57,937 nucleotides of DNA. Origin: an uncultured Acidobacteriota bacterium. Its GTDB lineage: Bacteria > Acidobacteriota > Blastocatellia > Pyrinomonadales > Pyrinomonadaceae. Made by a program: the position numbers and the translations under genes. The stretch is taken from positions 31,333 through 89,269 of the forward strand of contig CADEGD010000012.1 of the NCBI GenBank assembly GCA_902826795.1, in the 5' to 3' direction. Below are positions 14,954 to 25,100 of the stretch, one piece after another; within the stretch, counting starts at the first letter, position 1; each line of letters opens with the position of its first letter. Under the pieces are notes generated by a model. That model searched no databases. It worked only from the letters and a program-made list of their open reading frames with translations, and was not told the DNA's origin.

Positions 14954-17275
14954 TTAAAACGCGTAAGTTGCCGAAGCGATCACGTGTCGTGAAGCCTGCG
15001 GGAGCATCGTGTTGAATCCTCCGGTTTCGAAGAATCGGGTGTTGTTCAGATTCTTGACCGCTACGTCCAACCGCCAGTTCTCGCGTCGGTAGCCGAAGTT
15101 CAAATCCGCTCGGGCATATCCGGGCAAGCGCCAAGCTCGATTGGGAAGGTTCGAGAAGTATTCTGAAGCGAAGTAGACACCGCCGCCGACCGTAAGACCA
15201 TGCAGCCCACGCCTATCAAAAACGTAGTTACCGTAAATACCGCCCGAGTGCCGCGGGACGCCGGCGAGTCTTTGGCCGATAAACTCGGGCCGAGTGTCCT
15301 CGGTGACGACCGCCTCGATCGCCGCGTAGGTGGCATTTAGATCCAAGCCACGTGCGACCTGCCCGTTGACCTCAACTTCAATCCCGCGACTCCGCTGCAA
15401 ACCGGTCTGAATGCTGAAGGTGAACGGATCTACCGGATCCGGCACGAGGACGTTCCGCCGCTCTAGTTGATAGAGCGCAAGCGTCGCAAACACCCGATTG
15501 TTGAGCAGGCTTTGTTTTATGCCGCCCTCGTACGATTGGCCGAGCGTCGGTTCGAACTGCTCGTTTAATCGCGAGCGAGACTGGAAGTTCGGGGCAAACG
15601 ATTGGGCGTAACTGAAGTAAAGTGAGGTGGCTTGGAATGGCTGAAAGACGATCCCGGCGCGCGGCGTAAACCCGCTCACGGATTGTTCATTCTTGAGAGT
15701 ACCGGAGGGAAAATCTCTCGTGGCCGAATCGACGAAACTGCCGCGTCCGCCGAGTAAGACCTTGAGCTTTGGCAGAAGTTCGATCTGGTCCTGAACATAG
15801 ATGCCCCACTGGTTCGCGGAACTGTCGTCGTTGAAGCCGAATAATTGAGCTCCCGGCTGTGCTCCATATACCGGGCTAATTCGGTCGATCGAGGCTAGAG
15901 AGAACCGGTCAAAGATATACTTGAAACGAAAACGTGAGTATTCCACGCCGGCGACCAGACTATGCCTGAAACTCCCGGTGGAAAAACGCCCGTAGAATTC
16001 ATTCTGTGAGTTGTAGTTTTCCGAGAACTCGTCAGTGCGGACGGCGATCCGGTTGATGGTTCGCCGGTCCGCCGCGAGTTGAGTGAAACCGTAGCTTGTA
16101 GCATCGAGATCCGTCTGACTGCGAACATGATTGAATCCGCTGCGGATGCTGAAGCTGTCGTTGAATGCGTGAGTAAGATTCAGCATCAGGTTCAGATTTT
16201 TGTTGACGGAGTTGGTCCACGGCTCGGCGTAGTTCACGCCTCGATCTTCCGTTAAGAATTCCGGCTCGGTCGGAAAGCCACGGTCGAAGTCGTTGCGGAA
16301 TCGTCCAGTCTCGAGTTCTGCGAGGACCATCGTCCGGTCGCCGATTTTCCAGATCAGCGAAGGCGCGATGAAGACATTGCGGAAATCGACAAGATCGCGA
16401 TAACTCTCACCCTGGTCAAATGCGAAGTTGACGCGGTAAAGGAGCGACTTGCTCTCGTTTAACGGTCCTGTCGCATCTACCGTCGGCCGGATCTGCTTGA
16501 ATGTAGAGGCGGCGAAACCGAGTTCGAGTCGATGTTCGGGCAGCGGTTTCTTGGTGATCGTGTTTACCAACCCGCCCACCTCGCTCGCACCGTAAAGAAG
16601 TGAAGCTGGACCTTTCAGAAACTCGATCCGATCGACGTTAACGGGATCGCGCTGGGTCAGAAACGCATATTCTGCGAATCCGTTCCGCACCGTACCGCTG
16701 GCTGTAAATGACTGGGCGAATCCACGAATGAGGTAGTTGTTGGTCTTCGTCCCGCTGTAACCAGTAACCGTTCGAACTCCCGCGACATTGTCGCCGGCCT
16801 CGGTTAGGCGAGTTACGAGGCGGTCTTGCAGTATCGAGCGGGGCACGACTGAGATCGATTGAGGAAGATCTCGCTGAGGAATATCGAGCTTCGTTCCGGT
16901 TGTCGATGTTGTCGCGAAATACGAATCCACCTCGGATTGCACAACGACTGTCTCGGCAGCGTTTGCTACGGCAAGCGTGATCGTCAGCTCGCCGGTATCG
17001 CTGGAGATCTCCCGAGTCACGACGGTGAACCCGTTGGCATTGACTGTAACGGCGTAAGTTCCGGTTGAGATATTGCGAAATGAGAATCCTCCATCCGCCC
17101 CGCTGGTAGATGTGAAGACCTCGGCGCCGCGCCGCAGTGTCACATTTGCACCATAAACAGCGGCGCCATTAGGATCAAGGACAGTTCCTCTCACGGTTCC
17201 CGTCTGCGCGGCTGCGGAGAATGACAGGATGATGGTGAAAAAGATTGATAAGAGGGTGTATTTTACGTTCGTCAT
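14954..17275 (-). CDS. TonB-dependent siderophore-type receptor
   Basis: 773 residues with a signal peptide ending AAAQ (about 24 residues), a carboxypeptidase-regulatory-like beta domain (GTVRGTVLDPNGAAVYGANV to about residue 105), a plug domain and a 22-strand-type barrel ending ATYAF. The plug carries 'DLPQSISVVPRSILQDR' and NYLIRGF, the signature of ferrichrome/ferric-siderophore receptors such as FhuA and FcuA. The later 'VDRIEFLKGPASLLYG' and GGLVNTITKKP are the conserved plug motif. It would import a ferric siderophore or a similar complex using TonB energy. The preceding carboxypeptidase-like domain is typical of Bacteroidota and Acidobacteriota receptors. It lies 23 bases after an ABC permease gene, in the same operon. 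The substrate cannot be told from sequence. Confidence 0.85.
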   Translation of the reverse strand: MTNVKYTLLSIFFTIILSFSAAAQTGTVRGTVLDPNGAAVYGANVTLRRGAEVFTSTSGADGGFSFRNISTGTYAVTVNANGFTVVTREISSDTGELTITLAVANAAETVVVQSEVDSYFATTSTTGTKLDIPQRDLPQSISVVPRSILQDRLVTRLTEAGDNVAGVRTVTGYSGTKTNNYLIRGFAQSFTASGTVRNGFAEYAFLTQRDPVNVDRIEFLKGPASLLYGASEVGGLVNTITKKPLPEHRLELGFAASTFKQIRPTVDATGPLNESKSLLYRVNFAFDQGESYRDLVDFRNVFIAPSLIWKIGDRTMVLAELETGRFRNDFDRGFPTEPEFLTEDRGVNYAEPWTNSVNKNLNLMLNLTHAFNDSFSIRSGFNHVRSQTDLDATSYGFTQLAADRRTINRIAVRTDEFSENYNSQNEFYGRFSTGSFRHSLVAGVEYSRFRFKYIFDRFSLASIDRISPVYGAQPGAQLFGFNDDSSANQWGIYVQDQIELLPKLKVLLGGRGSFVDSATRDFPSGTLKNEQSVSGFTPRAGIVFQPFQATSLYFSYAQSFAPNFQSRSRLNEQFEPTLGQSYEGGIKQSLLNNRVFATLALYQLERRNVLVPDPVDPFTFSIQTGLQRSRGIEVEVNGQVARGLDLNATYAAIEAVVTEDTRPEFIGQRLAGVPRHSGGIYGNYVFDRRGLHGLTVGGGVYFASEYFSNLPNRAWRLPGYARADLNFGYRRENWRLDVAVKNLNNTRFFETGGFNTMLPQASRHVIASATYAF

Positions 17276-17298
17276 GGTTTTTGATCAGTATTCCGATA

Positions 17299-18732
17299 CT
17301 AGGCAAGGTTGAAGTGCCGAAGCCTTTTGAATCCCAATAGAATAAGTACTCCGGCTGCGGCTAACAGAAACGCTGTTCCCGTGAGTACGCGGCGGGCAAC
17401 GCTGGCCAACTGTTCTTCTTCGTATTTGAATACCGGTACGGAATCGAAATCGGTGGCGGACAGCTTCTCCTTCCGGAAGATCCGCGGTACGAAATAGTCG
17501 CCCCACGCGGCGTCGAACTGTTTAACCTGTTCGCGGAAATGCTGGTAGCGGGCGAGGCCGGTTCCGGCGATGTCGTTCGAGGCTTCTTGCGCGACGATCG
17601 ATGGGGAAAGGAAACGGAAGGCGCTGATCAGGCTTTGCTGGTTTCGAAGCTGCTCGCCAAACCTGGCTTCGACTGCATCAACCCGCTCCTTTTGCTCACG
17701 CTGCACGATGACGAAAGCCAGACCGAAATCCTCAGTGCTAGTTTTTCCGTCCTTCGGGATCAGCTCCGGATGATCCTGATAATGCTCCGCGATTATTCGG
17801 GACCCGTCGCGGCGCATGTCGAGATTCACGCTGCGGACCGCCGAGACGAGTTCTGACCGGGAAGGAACTGGGTACGCGGCTGTGATCGCAACGTTCAGCA
17901 GCGACGGAAGGATCAGCACGAGGATCAGCCAGCTTGCCGAAGAAATGACGGCGTTCGTCGCTGAGGAGAATCCGAACGAGTTAACGAACACGGCGAGGGC
18001 GAACCAAAACGCTGCATAGCTTATTACTAGAAGTCCCCACAGTGCCGATCGGATAACAAGGTCGGTCGAAACCGAGTCAGCCCAGATGGATGTCCCTACC
18101 CAGCCGGCAACAAGGACGATCGATATGACCGGTACGAACAGCGCCACGAGCTTTGCGGCCGCAAGTACTTTAAGCGTGAGCGGTTGAGACAGCAGCAATC
18201 GCAATGTCCCGCTCTCGTTCTCGCCGGAGATCATGTTGAAAGAGATCGCCAAGATAAAGAGTGGAAACAAATACACGATCACGAAAGACAGATCGAAGCG
18301 TCCCGAAAGAAAGCTCAGTGGGTTTTCGAATCCTTCCTTATCGGCCTTGGTTCGCTGCAGCGTAGAGACCGTCACGCCAGCGTCGAGAGGCAGTACATCA
18401 GCTTGCCCGATCGAGAAAACCGCCCCTGAGGAGAACGGCATTGAGGCATACTGCAGCCCCATCCCCATCGTGTATGGATCGCTCGGGTCAGGCTGAAAGT
18501 TGCCCGGTGTGGTCGATCCGGTGAAGCCTTGTTCGGTCTTCTCTTTCGCCTCGGCACGATCCTTTTCCTGCTTGTCGAGCAGAGTCTGGGTTTGTGATCT
18601 TCGTTGCTCAACCCACGTCGCCCCGCTCCACACGCTGTAGGCGATGAGCATTAGAAGAGCGAACGCAAGCAGCGCAAAACTCTTCTCAGCCAATAAATTC
18701 AGCCATTCGGTTTTTATTATTTTCGTCAACAT
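17299..18732 (-). CDS. ABC transporter permease, DUF3526 type (second of two)
   Basis: 477 residues. An N-terminal membrane helix (FALLAFALLMLIAYSVW) is followed by a large extracytoplasmic loop (to about residue 155). A block of five helices with 'SFNMISGENESGTLRLLLSQP' comes next, the conserved ABC-2 / NosY-like motif where the ATPase couples. A second large loop (about residues 300-445) and a last helix complete the DUF3526 pattern. It pairs with the permease encoded just upstream (four bases apart) and with the ATPase at 25528-26232 to form an ABC exporter-like complex in the inner membrane. Neighbouring receptor genes suggest metal or siderophore handling. It could equally export a peptide or lipid; the family has few studied members. 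Confidence 0.8.
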   Translation of the reverse strand: MLTKIIKTEWLNLLAEKSFALLAFALLMLIAYSVWSGATWVEQRRSQTQTLLDKQEKDRAEAKEKTEQGFTGSTTPGNFQPDPSDPYTMGMGLQYASMPFSSGAVFSIGQADVLPLDAGVTVSTLQRTKADKEGFENPLSFLSGRFDLSFVIVYLFPLFILAISFNMISGENESGTLRLLLSQPLTLKVLAAAKLVALFVPVISIVLVAGWVGTSIWADSVSTDLVIRSALWGLLVISYAAFWFALAVFVNSFGFSSATNAVISSASWLILVLILPSLLNVAITAAYPVPSRSELVSAVRSVNLDMRRDGSRIIAEHYQDHPELIPKDGKTSTEDFGLAFVIVQREQKERVDAVEARFGEQLRNQQSLISAFRFLSPSIVAQEASNDIAGTGLARYQHFREQVKQFDAAWGDYFVPRIFRKEKLSATDFDSVPVFKYEEEQLASVARRVLTGTAFLLAAAGVLILLGFKRLRHFNLA

Positions 18733-18736
18733 TGTT

Positions 18737-20161
18737 TTAGTCGATCCGCATCCTTACAGCGGCATAGATCCCTATCGCGATCGCTCCGAACGCCCACGCG
18801 GCGAGGATCAATAGATTCCAGATCTGGTTGGTCAGAGCCCACGTGACATTCGGTTGCTGATATGCAAAATCAGGCGATCGTTCCCAAAGCTCTCGGTCGA
18901 CGAAGTAGTTGTATCCATCCTTCGTCTTGGAATTCTCCGCGAAGTCCATGTTCAGCATTCGGTTGAAGTCACGGCGATACTGCTCGACCGCCCCTGTAAA
19001 ATCTTCGTAATGAGCAAGGTCGGTTCCCGCGAATCCCATCGACAACGATCGCGTTGGCAGGAAGGGAGCGACGACCCCGAACGCCTGATGCACCTTCTGC
19101 TGCGAATAGTAGGTGTGCCAAACGCGGCTCCAGTGTTTGTCGAAAACCTGAGACGCATACTCTTCGCCGGCGTTCAGGGCGATACCGTTGAAATTGATCG
19201 GAAGGTCTTCCCTCTTTGCGACACCGTACTGCTGAATCAGCTTTTCTTCGAGAGCCTTTGTGCGATCATTCGCAGGGTTATGGCCATCGACCCCTTCCTT
19301 TAGGTCCTTATCGATCGCGGCCCAAAACTGCTCTGACGATGGCTCCGGGTAAACGCGCTCGGCAAGATCGTTAGCGAGACGCGGCACAACAAGTGAGCTC
19401 AAGATCCAAAAGCCGATGAGGATAACCAACGAAAGGCGTGCCGTGGCGACGAGTGCTGAGACAGCTACGACGATACCGGCGAACGCCGAGAAATATAAAA
19501 GATAAGAGAGGCAAAGAAGAGTAAAGCGCGGAAGGCTCGCAAGCAGCAGATCGTTGCCCGTCGCCAGTGCCAATGCAAGGACCCCGGCGATAGTAGCGGG
19601 TACTAACAATATCCCGAGAGCCGCAAGCAGACCAAGAAGCTTTCCGAGCGCAAAATCACTTTGCTTCACGCCGATACTCAACGCTTGCCTTAGGGTTCCG
19701 CGCTCACGCTCACCTGCAAAGATGTCGAACCCGAGAAATACGATCAGGAGAGGCAAAAGGAGCAAGAGCACACCCGCGGCCGTCAATTCCCCGAAACGCT
19801 GTAGTGCAGTCGCGTCCTCTACCGGACGTCCGCGAGAAGGGTTCTGGTAATGGGCCTCCACCCAAATGTTCGTACCTGTGTAATTATCCAAACCGGAATC
19901 GATCAGCGACAGGGGCGTCTTCGGCTTGAACGCGTAAACGCCGAAGTGCGCGGCCGAGTGTGGATTTCGTTTCCCTTGATCTTCCCATGTTCGGCGCGAC
20001 TCCGCGTTTGCTGTGTCGTGTTCGCGTTTCACCGTCGTGTAGTTCTTCCACCCTACCGCCAGAGCGACCAGCAAGAGAGCGAACACTATCAACCCCGACC
20101 AGCGAAACCGCCCGTCTCGCCAGAGTTCCGTCATTTCCTTGCGAGCAATCTTAATGATCAT
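18737..20161 (-). CDS. ABC transporter permease, DUF3526 type (first of two)
   Basis: 474 residues from the ATG at 20161, which overlaps the stop of the MerC-like gene (TAATG), implying coupled translation; a longer frame to 20200 lies inside that gene. The layout equals its partner: a first helix (WSGLIVFALLLVALAVGW), a large loop with 'PHSAAHFGVYAFKPKTPLS', a helix block with GFDIFAGERERGTLRQAL (the ABC-2 coupling motif), more helices, a second large loop, and a last helix near the end. The two permeases probably form a heterodimer with the ATPase encoded at the operon's start. Both loops lie outside the cytoplasm and are unusually large for ABC-2 permeases, which is typical of DUF3526. Confidence 0.8.
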   Translation of the reverse strand: MIIKIARKEMTELWRDGRFRWSGLIVFALLLVALAVGWKNYTTVKREHDTANAESRRTWEDQGKRNPHSAAHFGVYAFKPKTPLSLIDSGLDNYTGTNIWVEAHYQNPSRGRPVEDATALQRFGELTAAGVLLLLLPLLIVFLGFDIFAGERERGTLRQALSIGVKQSDFALGKLLGLLAALGILLVPATIAGVLALALATGNDLLLASLPRFTLLCLSYLLYFSAFAGIVVAVSALVATARLSLVILIGFWILSSLVVPRLANDLAERVYPEPSSEQFWAAIDKDLKEGVDGHNPANDRTKALEEKLIQQYGVAKREDLPINFNGIALNAGEEYASQVFDKHWSRVWHTYYSQQKVHQAFGVVAPFLPTRSLSMGFAGTDLAHYEDFTGAVEQYRRDFNRMLNMDFAENSKTKDGYNYFVDRELWERSPDFAYQQPNVTWALTNQIWNLLILAAWAFGAIAIGIYAAVRMRID

Positions 20162-20559
20162 TAGTTTTCCTCCGTGCCCAGCTTGCAGCAGGCGGCACAA
20201 AGCCGATAGTTGATAAAATGTGAGAGGGCGAGGAGAATCGCGCCAACTCCGGAGAAAGCGGACTCCAGCCAGGAGCCCTCGTCAGTTCCGAACCTTCCCC
20301 CTAGAATTAGTAGGACACCGGCTCCGAACACGACGAACGGCAGCGTCCGCCGGTGATGTAGTAAATAGGCCGGGATCAGACTCGAGATTCCTATAAGAAA
20401 AGCCGTCAGAAGCAGCAGGTTCTCCGTCATCTCGTCAGCGAGAAAGGTCGCTCCGAGAAGCGGCAAGGAGGCAAATAGGAGCGGCCCACCTAAACAGTGA
20501 AGTGCACAGACGCAGGACGTGACCATCCCAAACCGATCTAGCTTTGCATTAATAACCAC
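20161..20559 (-). CDS. MerC-domain membrane protein
   Basis: 132 residues with a GTG start. The first helix contains SCVCALHCLGGPL, the MerC cysteine motif that in mercury transporters binds the metal, and four membrane helices follow in total. A C-terminal LCAACCKLG adds three more cysteines, facing the cytoplasm if the usual topology holds. MerC-like proteins without a mer operon are common near TonB receptors and are thought to move or bind metals other than mercury. There is no merA, merR or merP here. The gene overlaps the downstream permease start, so it is made in step with the ABC transporter. A transition-metal transport role is inferred. Confidence 0.8.
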   Translation of the reverse strand: MVINAKLDRFGMVTSCVCALHCLGGPLLFASLPLLGATFLADEMTENLLLLTAFLIGISSLIPAYLLHHRRTLPFVVFGAGVLLILGGRFGTDEGSWLESAFSGVGAILLALSHFINYRLCAACCKLGTEEN

Positions 20560-20610
20560 GGTATTTCATAACTCTTCCTTCCGTTCGAACCCTCTTTATT
20601 GCGACCCCGA

Positions 20611-21462
20611 TCACTCGGGAGAAGATCCGCATTCACCTCTCTCGTCACAAAGCCATTCGCGGAGCAGCTCGACGACGCCCTTCTTCCCATCGCCGATGTG
20701 CTTCGCCCTCTTCGCTTTGTATTCTTCGAAGATCCTGAGCGCTTTATCCTTCAGTTCGCGGTCGACGGCGGTCTCAAGATGACCTTTGGGGACCGCATAG
20801 ACGAAACGATTAGTTGGGCTAGAGAATGTCGAAATAGCGTAAAAGTCGCGCTCAACGAATTTCCCCGTGGATTCCTCTTCGGCGGCCGCCTGTACGAAAA
20901 ACCGCACCGCATGGTCTGGATAGCCGAACAGATAGCCGTACCCGCCGAATCTCGCACCTGTCTGGTCATACTCGACCGCGTACAGGACCTGCAGAGGGTG
21001 CGACCTTGGAGTGATCGCCCAGCGCTCGAAGAACGCGGACTTCGTCCTCAAGATCGATGCGAGGCTCGGTCGATTGAAAACTACTGCTTCGCTAAATCTC
21101 TTGCCGTCGAAGCTTCTGGCGAAATTCTGAACATCGGCGAACACTTTCTCGCCGCATCGAAAATTAGCCAAGATCTCCCGCGTTTGGTCCAGTTCAGCGA
21201 GAGTGCGTTGACGCTCTTCCGCTTTCTTCTCATCCTTCGGCGGGCGAACATCGACCTGAAAATTAGCGAATCCGCTGGACATCGGCTTGATGCCGCCCAC
21301 GATGGTGTAGAGAGCCTCCGAGTCCAGAGCCTTAAGCAAAAGATCGTTGGCCTTCGCGCGACTGTCCGGGGGAAGTCGTTCGAAAGGAAAGCACTCGCTT
21401 CGCTGCGCGAGGGCAGCGTTAGAGAGCGTCAACAGAAATAAAACTACGATCAAGATCTTCAT
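20611..21462 (-). CDS. secreted hypothetical protein
   Basis: 283 residues from the ATG at 21462, which starts a clear signal peptide (MKILIVVLFLLTLSNAALAQ); the frame reaches 21498 but that start would bury the signal. The mature part has 'CFPFERLPPDSRAKANDLLL' near the start and a single internal cysteine (NFRCGEKVF). It also has aromatic-rich beta segments (FGGYGYLFGYPDHAVRFFV) and a C-terminal helical region ending 'LLREWLCDERGECGSS' with two cysteines. I recognise no family. It lies between the WG-repeat and MerC-like genes in the operon, so it is probably a periplasmic partner of the transport system. Confidence 0.55.
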   Translation of the reverse strand: MKILIVVLFLLTLSNAALAQRSECFPFERLPPDSRAKANDLLLKALDSEALYTIVGGIKPMSSGFANFQVDVRPPKDEKKAEERQRTLAELDQTREILANFRCGEKVFADVQNFARSFDGKRFSEAVVFNRPSLASILRTKSAFFERWAITPRSHPLQVLYAVEYDQTGARFGGYGYLFGYPDHAVRFFVQAAAEEESTGKFVERDFYAISTFSSPTNRFVYAVPKGHLETAVDRELKDKALRIFEEYKAKRAKHIGDGKKGVVELLREWLCDERGECGSSPE

Positions 21463-21483
21463 AATTCTGCGTCCGATGTCAGC

Positions 21484-21510
21484 CCCGCGATCCTTCAAGA
21501 ACCAGCGGGG
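21484..21510 (-). other. intercistronic hairpin between the WG-repeat and secreted-protein genes
   Basis: CCCCGC at 21484-21489 pairs with GCGGGG at 21505-21510. There is no T tract, so it is not a simple terminator. It may tune RNA stability between two genes of the same operon. Confidence 0.3.
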
Positions 21511-21518
21511 CCGGGGTG

Positions 21519-22127
21519 CTAGTGCGTTTTCTCCGAGCCCTTAGCGGTTTCTGTCTTTTCCTGGCTCCACAGGATCTTGCCGTTGGCATCTATCCAATGA
21601 TGTTGATGGCCGTCGGTGACGACCTGTGCGACACCGCCGTTGAATTCCTTGGCCTCTTGGAACTGAGGTGCGATGACCATTCGTCCGGTCTTATCGATGT
21701 AGCCCCACTTACTGTCCTTCCTGACCGCAAGACGACCTTCTTTGAATCCGACGGCCGTCTTTTCGAAAACCTGCGGGGGGATCACGATCTTCCCTGTCTT
21801 GTCGATCCACGCAGACTTTTTCTCTATCTCCACCATCGCAAGCCCATCGGAGAACATGTAGGTGAAGTCGAACTGCGGCTTGATCGCCCAGTTGCCCTTT
21901 AGGTCGATGTATCCGTATTTGCCGGCGAGCTTCGTGGCGGCTAAGCCTTCATTGAACCCCATCGTGTTCTCGAACTGCGGCTTGATGACAACCTTGCCGA
22001 CCTTGTCGATGTAGCCGTACTTGCCGTCCTCCCGTACCCAGAAGAGCGGCATTGCCTTATCCTTCGTCTGAGCAAAGGTGATGCTCGAAAATCCCAAAAC
22101 CATTGCGATCAAAAGTACGTTTTTCAT
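21519..22127 (-). CDS. secreted WG-repeat protein
   Basis: 202 residues with a signal peptide (MKNVLLIAMVLGFSSITFAQ) and a strong AAGGAGAT ribosome binding site. The mature part is about five WG repeats of the pattern 'GKYGYIDKVGKVVIKPQF' with a following 'F.EGLA', as seen at residues about 35, 60, 85, 112 and 135. WG repeats form beta structures of unknown ligand and are common in secreted proteins. One repeat has a variant SAWIDKTG and the last one ends HHWIDANGKILW with a His pair. It sits between the Oar-type receptor and the secreted unknown. A scaffolding role at the cell surface is a guess. Confidence 0.8.
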   Translation of the reverse strand: MKNVLLIAMVLGFSSITFAQTKDKAMPLFWVREDGKYGYIDKVGKVVIKPQFENTMGFNEGLAATKLAGKYGYIDLKGNWAIKPQFDFTYMFSDGLAMVEIEKKSAWIDKTGKIVIPPQVFEKTAVGFKEGRLAVRKDSKWGYIDKTGRMVIAPQFQEAKEFNGGVAQVVTDGHQHHWIDANGKILWSQEKTETAKGSEKTH

Positions 22128-22145
22128 TTATTCAATCTCCTTGAG

Positions 22146-25100
22146 TTAGAACATTAACTTGAGTGAAAATTGGAGCGACCTCGGCCCGCCCACCTGGTAA
22201 AGCGAATTGAAGCCATTGCTCGGACTGGTCGATGAGGTTCCGCTCAAACTCCGACCGAGCATCGTTGTCGCCTGACCGAAGCCTGCGAATCCGAACGACG
22301 CAGCCGGAAAGCCGAAGTTCGGCGTATTGAAGACGTTGAAAGCCTCGCCGCGGAATTGAATGCGAACCCTTTCCGATAATGGGAACGTTCGTCGGATGGA
22401 TAGATCGACTTGCTGATGGCTGAAACTGCGAAGCGAATGGCGCCCGAGCGTACCCTGGAAGCCGAGCTGCGGCGCCGAGAAGGCGGTGGCGTTCAGCCTT
22501 TTCCCACCGGGAGCATTCACATCCTCCAGCCATATCGGAACCCCGTCGATGAGGTTCACCCGGCGGGTCGATCCGATATTCAGAGGATCGAAGCTCTGCG
22601 AGATCACGGAGAACGGCAGACCCGAGCGAAGCCGGATAATAGAGTCGACACCCCAGCCGCCAAAGATCGCCTTGGTAAAAGCATTGGCTCTCCACGTCGG
22701 GAGGTCGTAGCTCAAGGCCGCGGTGAAGTTGTGACGCACATCGAAATTGGCAGGTCCGCGTTCCAGCCCGACCGCGGCGTTCTGCAACGGGATCCCCGTG
22801 ATAGTTTCATCCGATACATCATCTATGGCGTTGGCAAAGGTGTAGGAGACAAGAGCCTGCAGTCCGCGGACGAACCGACTCTGAAATTGAGTTTGCAAGG
22901 CGTGGTAGTCAGAACTCGCTCCGTTCCGCGTGATCGAGACTGCCGACCCATTCAGGATCTGGGTGGAGTCGTTGAGCAATGCGGGATTAGGACCAAAGAT
23001 CGCAGGATTTATCAGAACGACAGGTGGCGGTGCGGCCGCCGGCGAACAAGCTGGCGGAAGGGGGTTAGGGATCGGAGTGCAGAACCTCGACCTCACGAAG
23101 CCCGAATTGAAATTCTGGATCTGCTCGTTTCTGAGAAGTTCGCGCCCGGCTGCCCCGACGTATGAGACGGTCAAAGATTGATTCTTCCCGAACCCCTTCT
23201 CAACCGAAACATTCCACTGCCGCGTGTACGGGAGCTTCAAGTTTGGATCAAAGAAAAAGAAGCTGGCTGAATATGGGGGCGGCGAAGCATCGAGGAACGG
23301 AAGAGGCTGAAGATCGACCTCGTTCGCGGGAAACCGCAATTGCGCGGGGTTGGTGATCGTCTTGTTCGAGTTGTACGGATAACTGGTGTATCCGCGAAGA
23401 GCCGTCCCGGTGCCGAGGTCGTAGTACATGCCAAAGCCGGCTCGAATTACAAGATCCTGCTTCTCGGAAACCGTATACGCAACACCGAGGCGCGGTGCGA
23501 AGTTGTCGTACTCGGTCTTCCATTGCTTTGTCCCAGCGGGCGCAAGAGTGGCCGTCAGAAGGTTGTCGATGCCGCTTATCTGAAACGGCAGCCGTTCGCC
23601 CGATAGCGGCGGGTTCAGCTCCCAGCGTAGTCCGCCGGTCAGCGTCAGGCGACGATTAACCCGCCATGTGTCCTGCGCAAACAGGGAGAGATTCTCTACC
23701 TCGAAATCCGTTATCGGGGCTAGAGCCTGAACACTGATGCTGTTCGGGATCCCCGTCGACCGGGCCGCGGGCGTCGTAAAACTGTAGGTGATGCCTAACG
23801 CACGCGAATCGACTTTGGGCGTCAGCCGACGATAATCAACTCCAAATTTCATCTCGTGATTACCGGCGATCGCGGTGAGGTTGTTCACGATGTTGATCTG
23901 ACGCTGCCTGGTCCCGATGGTCTTCCCCTGAGTCAAATTTGCTGAGGAGATATTGCTGCCGCCGGTTCCGAGCACAATACTAACCGAGGCAGACTCGCGC
24001 GGAGCGAAACTCGGAAACAATAAACTATCATCGGGCAAGCGCGAGCCGTCGACCTCGATCCCTTCGAACAAAAACAGTCCGCGAGTGTAGCTGTAATTCA
24101 CGCGGAGATCGTTGACGAGTTTCGTCGAGAACGACTGTGTGGAGCCGACGGTGAGCGTCCGGATGTTGTTTTCGTAAGCGTTGTTCTGGCTCGGAAAGGC
24201 CCGAAAGCGTTGGCTGGAAGGAGCATCGTTAAATCGTCCGAACACGTTCACCTTATCCGTTATCTTCTGGTCGATGCGGAAACTGAGTGCGTCAACTTTT
24301 GAGGGATAAGAAAGCGCCGCGATGTATCTTTCCGTGTCGGCCGGATCTCCGGCGACGAAAGGCGAGTTCGGAAGCGGGAACGCGTCGAGGATCTGTTTGA
24401 ACGGACCGGTGGCCGACGCACGCAGGGCCCGCGACGGCACCCGGGCAAGCAGCACGCTTGTCTGCGGCTGCGTTAGTCGCAATCCTTCGTAACTGACGAA
24501 AAAGAAAGAACGGTCCTTGCCGTCGTAGAGGGGCGGAGTCCCTTCGCCAAACTGGGGGAGCTTTATCCTGCCGCCGAACGTGCCGCCGAAATTATTCTGC
24601 CGCAGTGCTCGCCGGTCTCGTCCGGCCCGATTTTCGAACCAATCGTTGGCGTCCAATTTCTCGTTTCGGAAATAGTTGAAGAGTGAGCCGGTGTACGTGT
24701 TCGAACCGGAACGCGTGACCAACGATATCTGCCCGCCCGGCTGCCGACCGAACTCAGCGCTGTAACTCGACGTTTGCACGCGGAATTCCTGGACCGCGTC
24801 GACCGAGGCCAGGGTGTTCGTGCCGCCGAAGATGGAAAGCCCCGGCAGACTCCCGGCCGCCTGCTGATAGAACTGAAAGTTCGTTCCGCTGCCGATATTC
24901 CCGGAAACGCCATCCACGCTAAAGTAGTTCGCGTTTGAGCGCTGCCCGTTCACCGAAAACTGGCCCGTGCTTTGAATGCTCGTCGGCACCAGATTAACGC
25001 CCGGAGTCAGCTCGATAAGCGTCTGGAAGCTGCGGCCGTTAAGCGGTAGATTCTCTATGAACCTTCGCGTGACGAGAGTTCCGACCGCGGCCGAGTCCCG

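Noticed and set aside
14954..17275. A mercury-resistance operon reading of the island because of the MerC-like gene
   Set aside because: No merA, merR, merT or merP is present; MerC-like proteins occur alone with TonB receptors.
20599..21441. 280-residue plus-strand frame
   Set aside because: It is a shadow of the secreted-protein gene on the minus strand, which has a signal peptide and operon context.
22410..23165. 251-residue plus-strand frame
   Set aside because: It lies wholly inside the Oar-type receptor gene on the other strand and has no motif or ribosome binding site.
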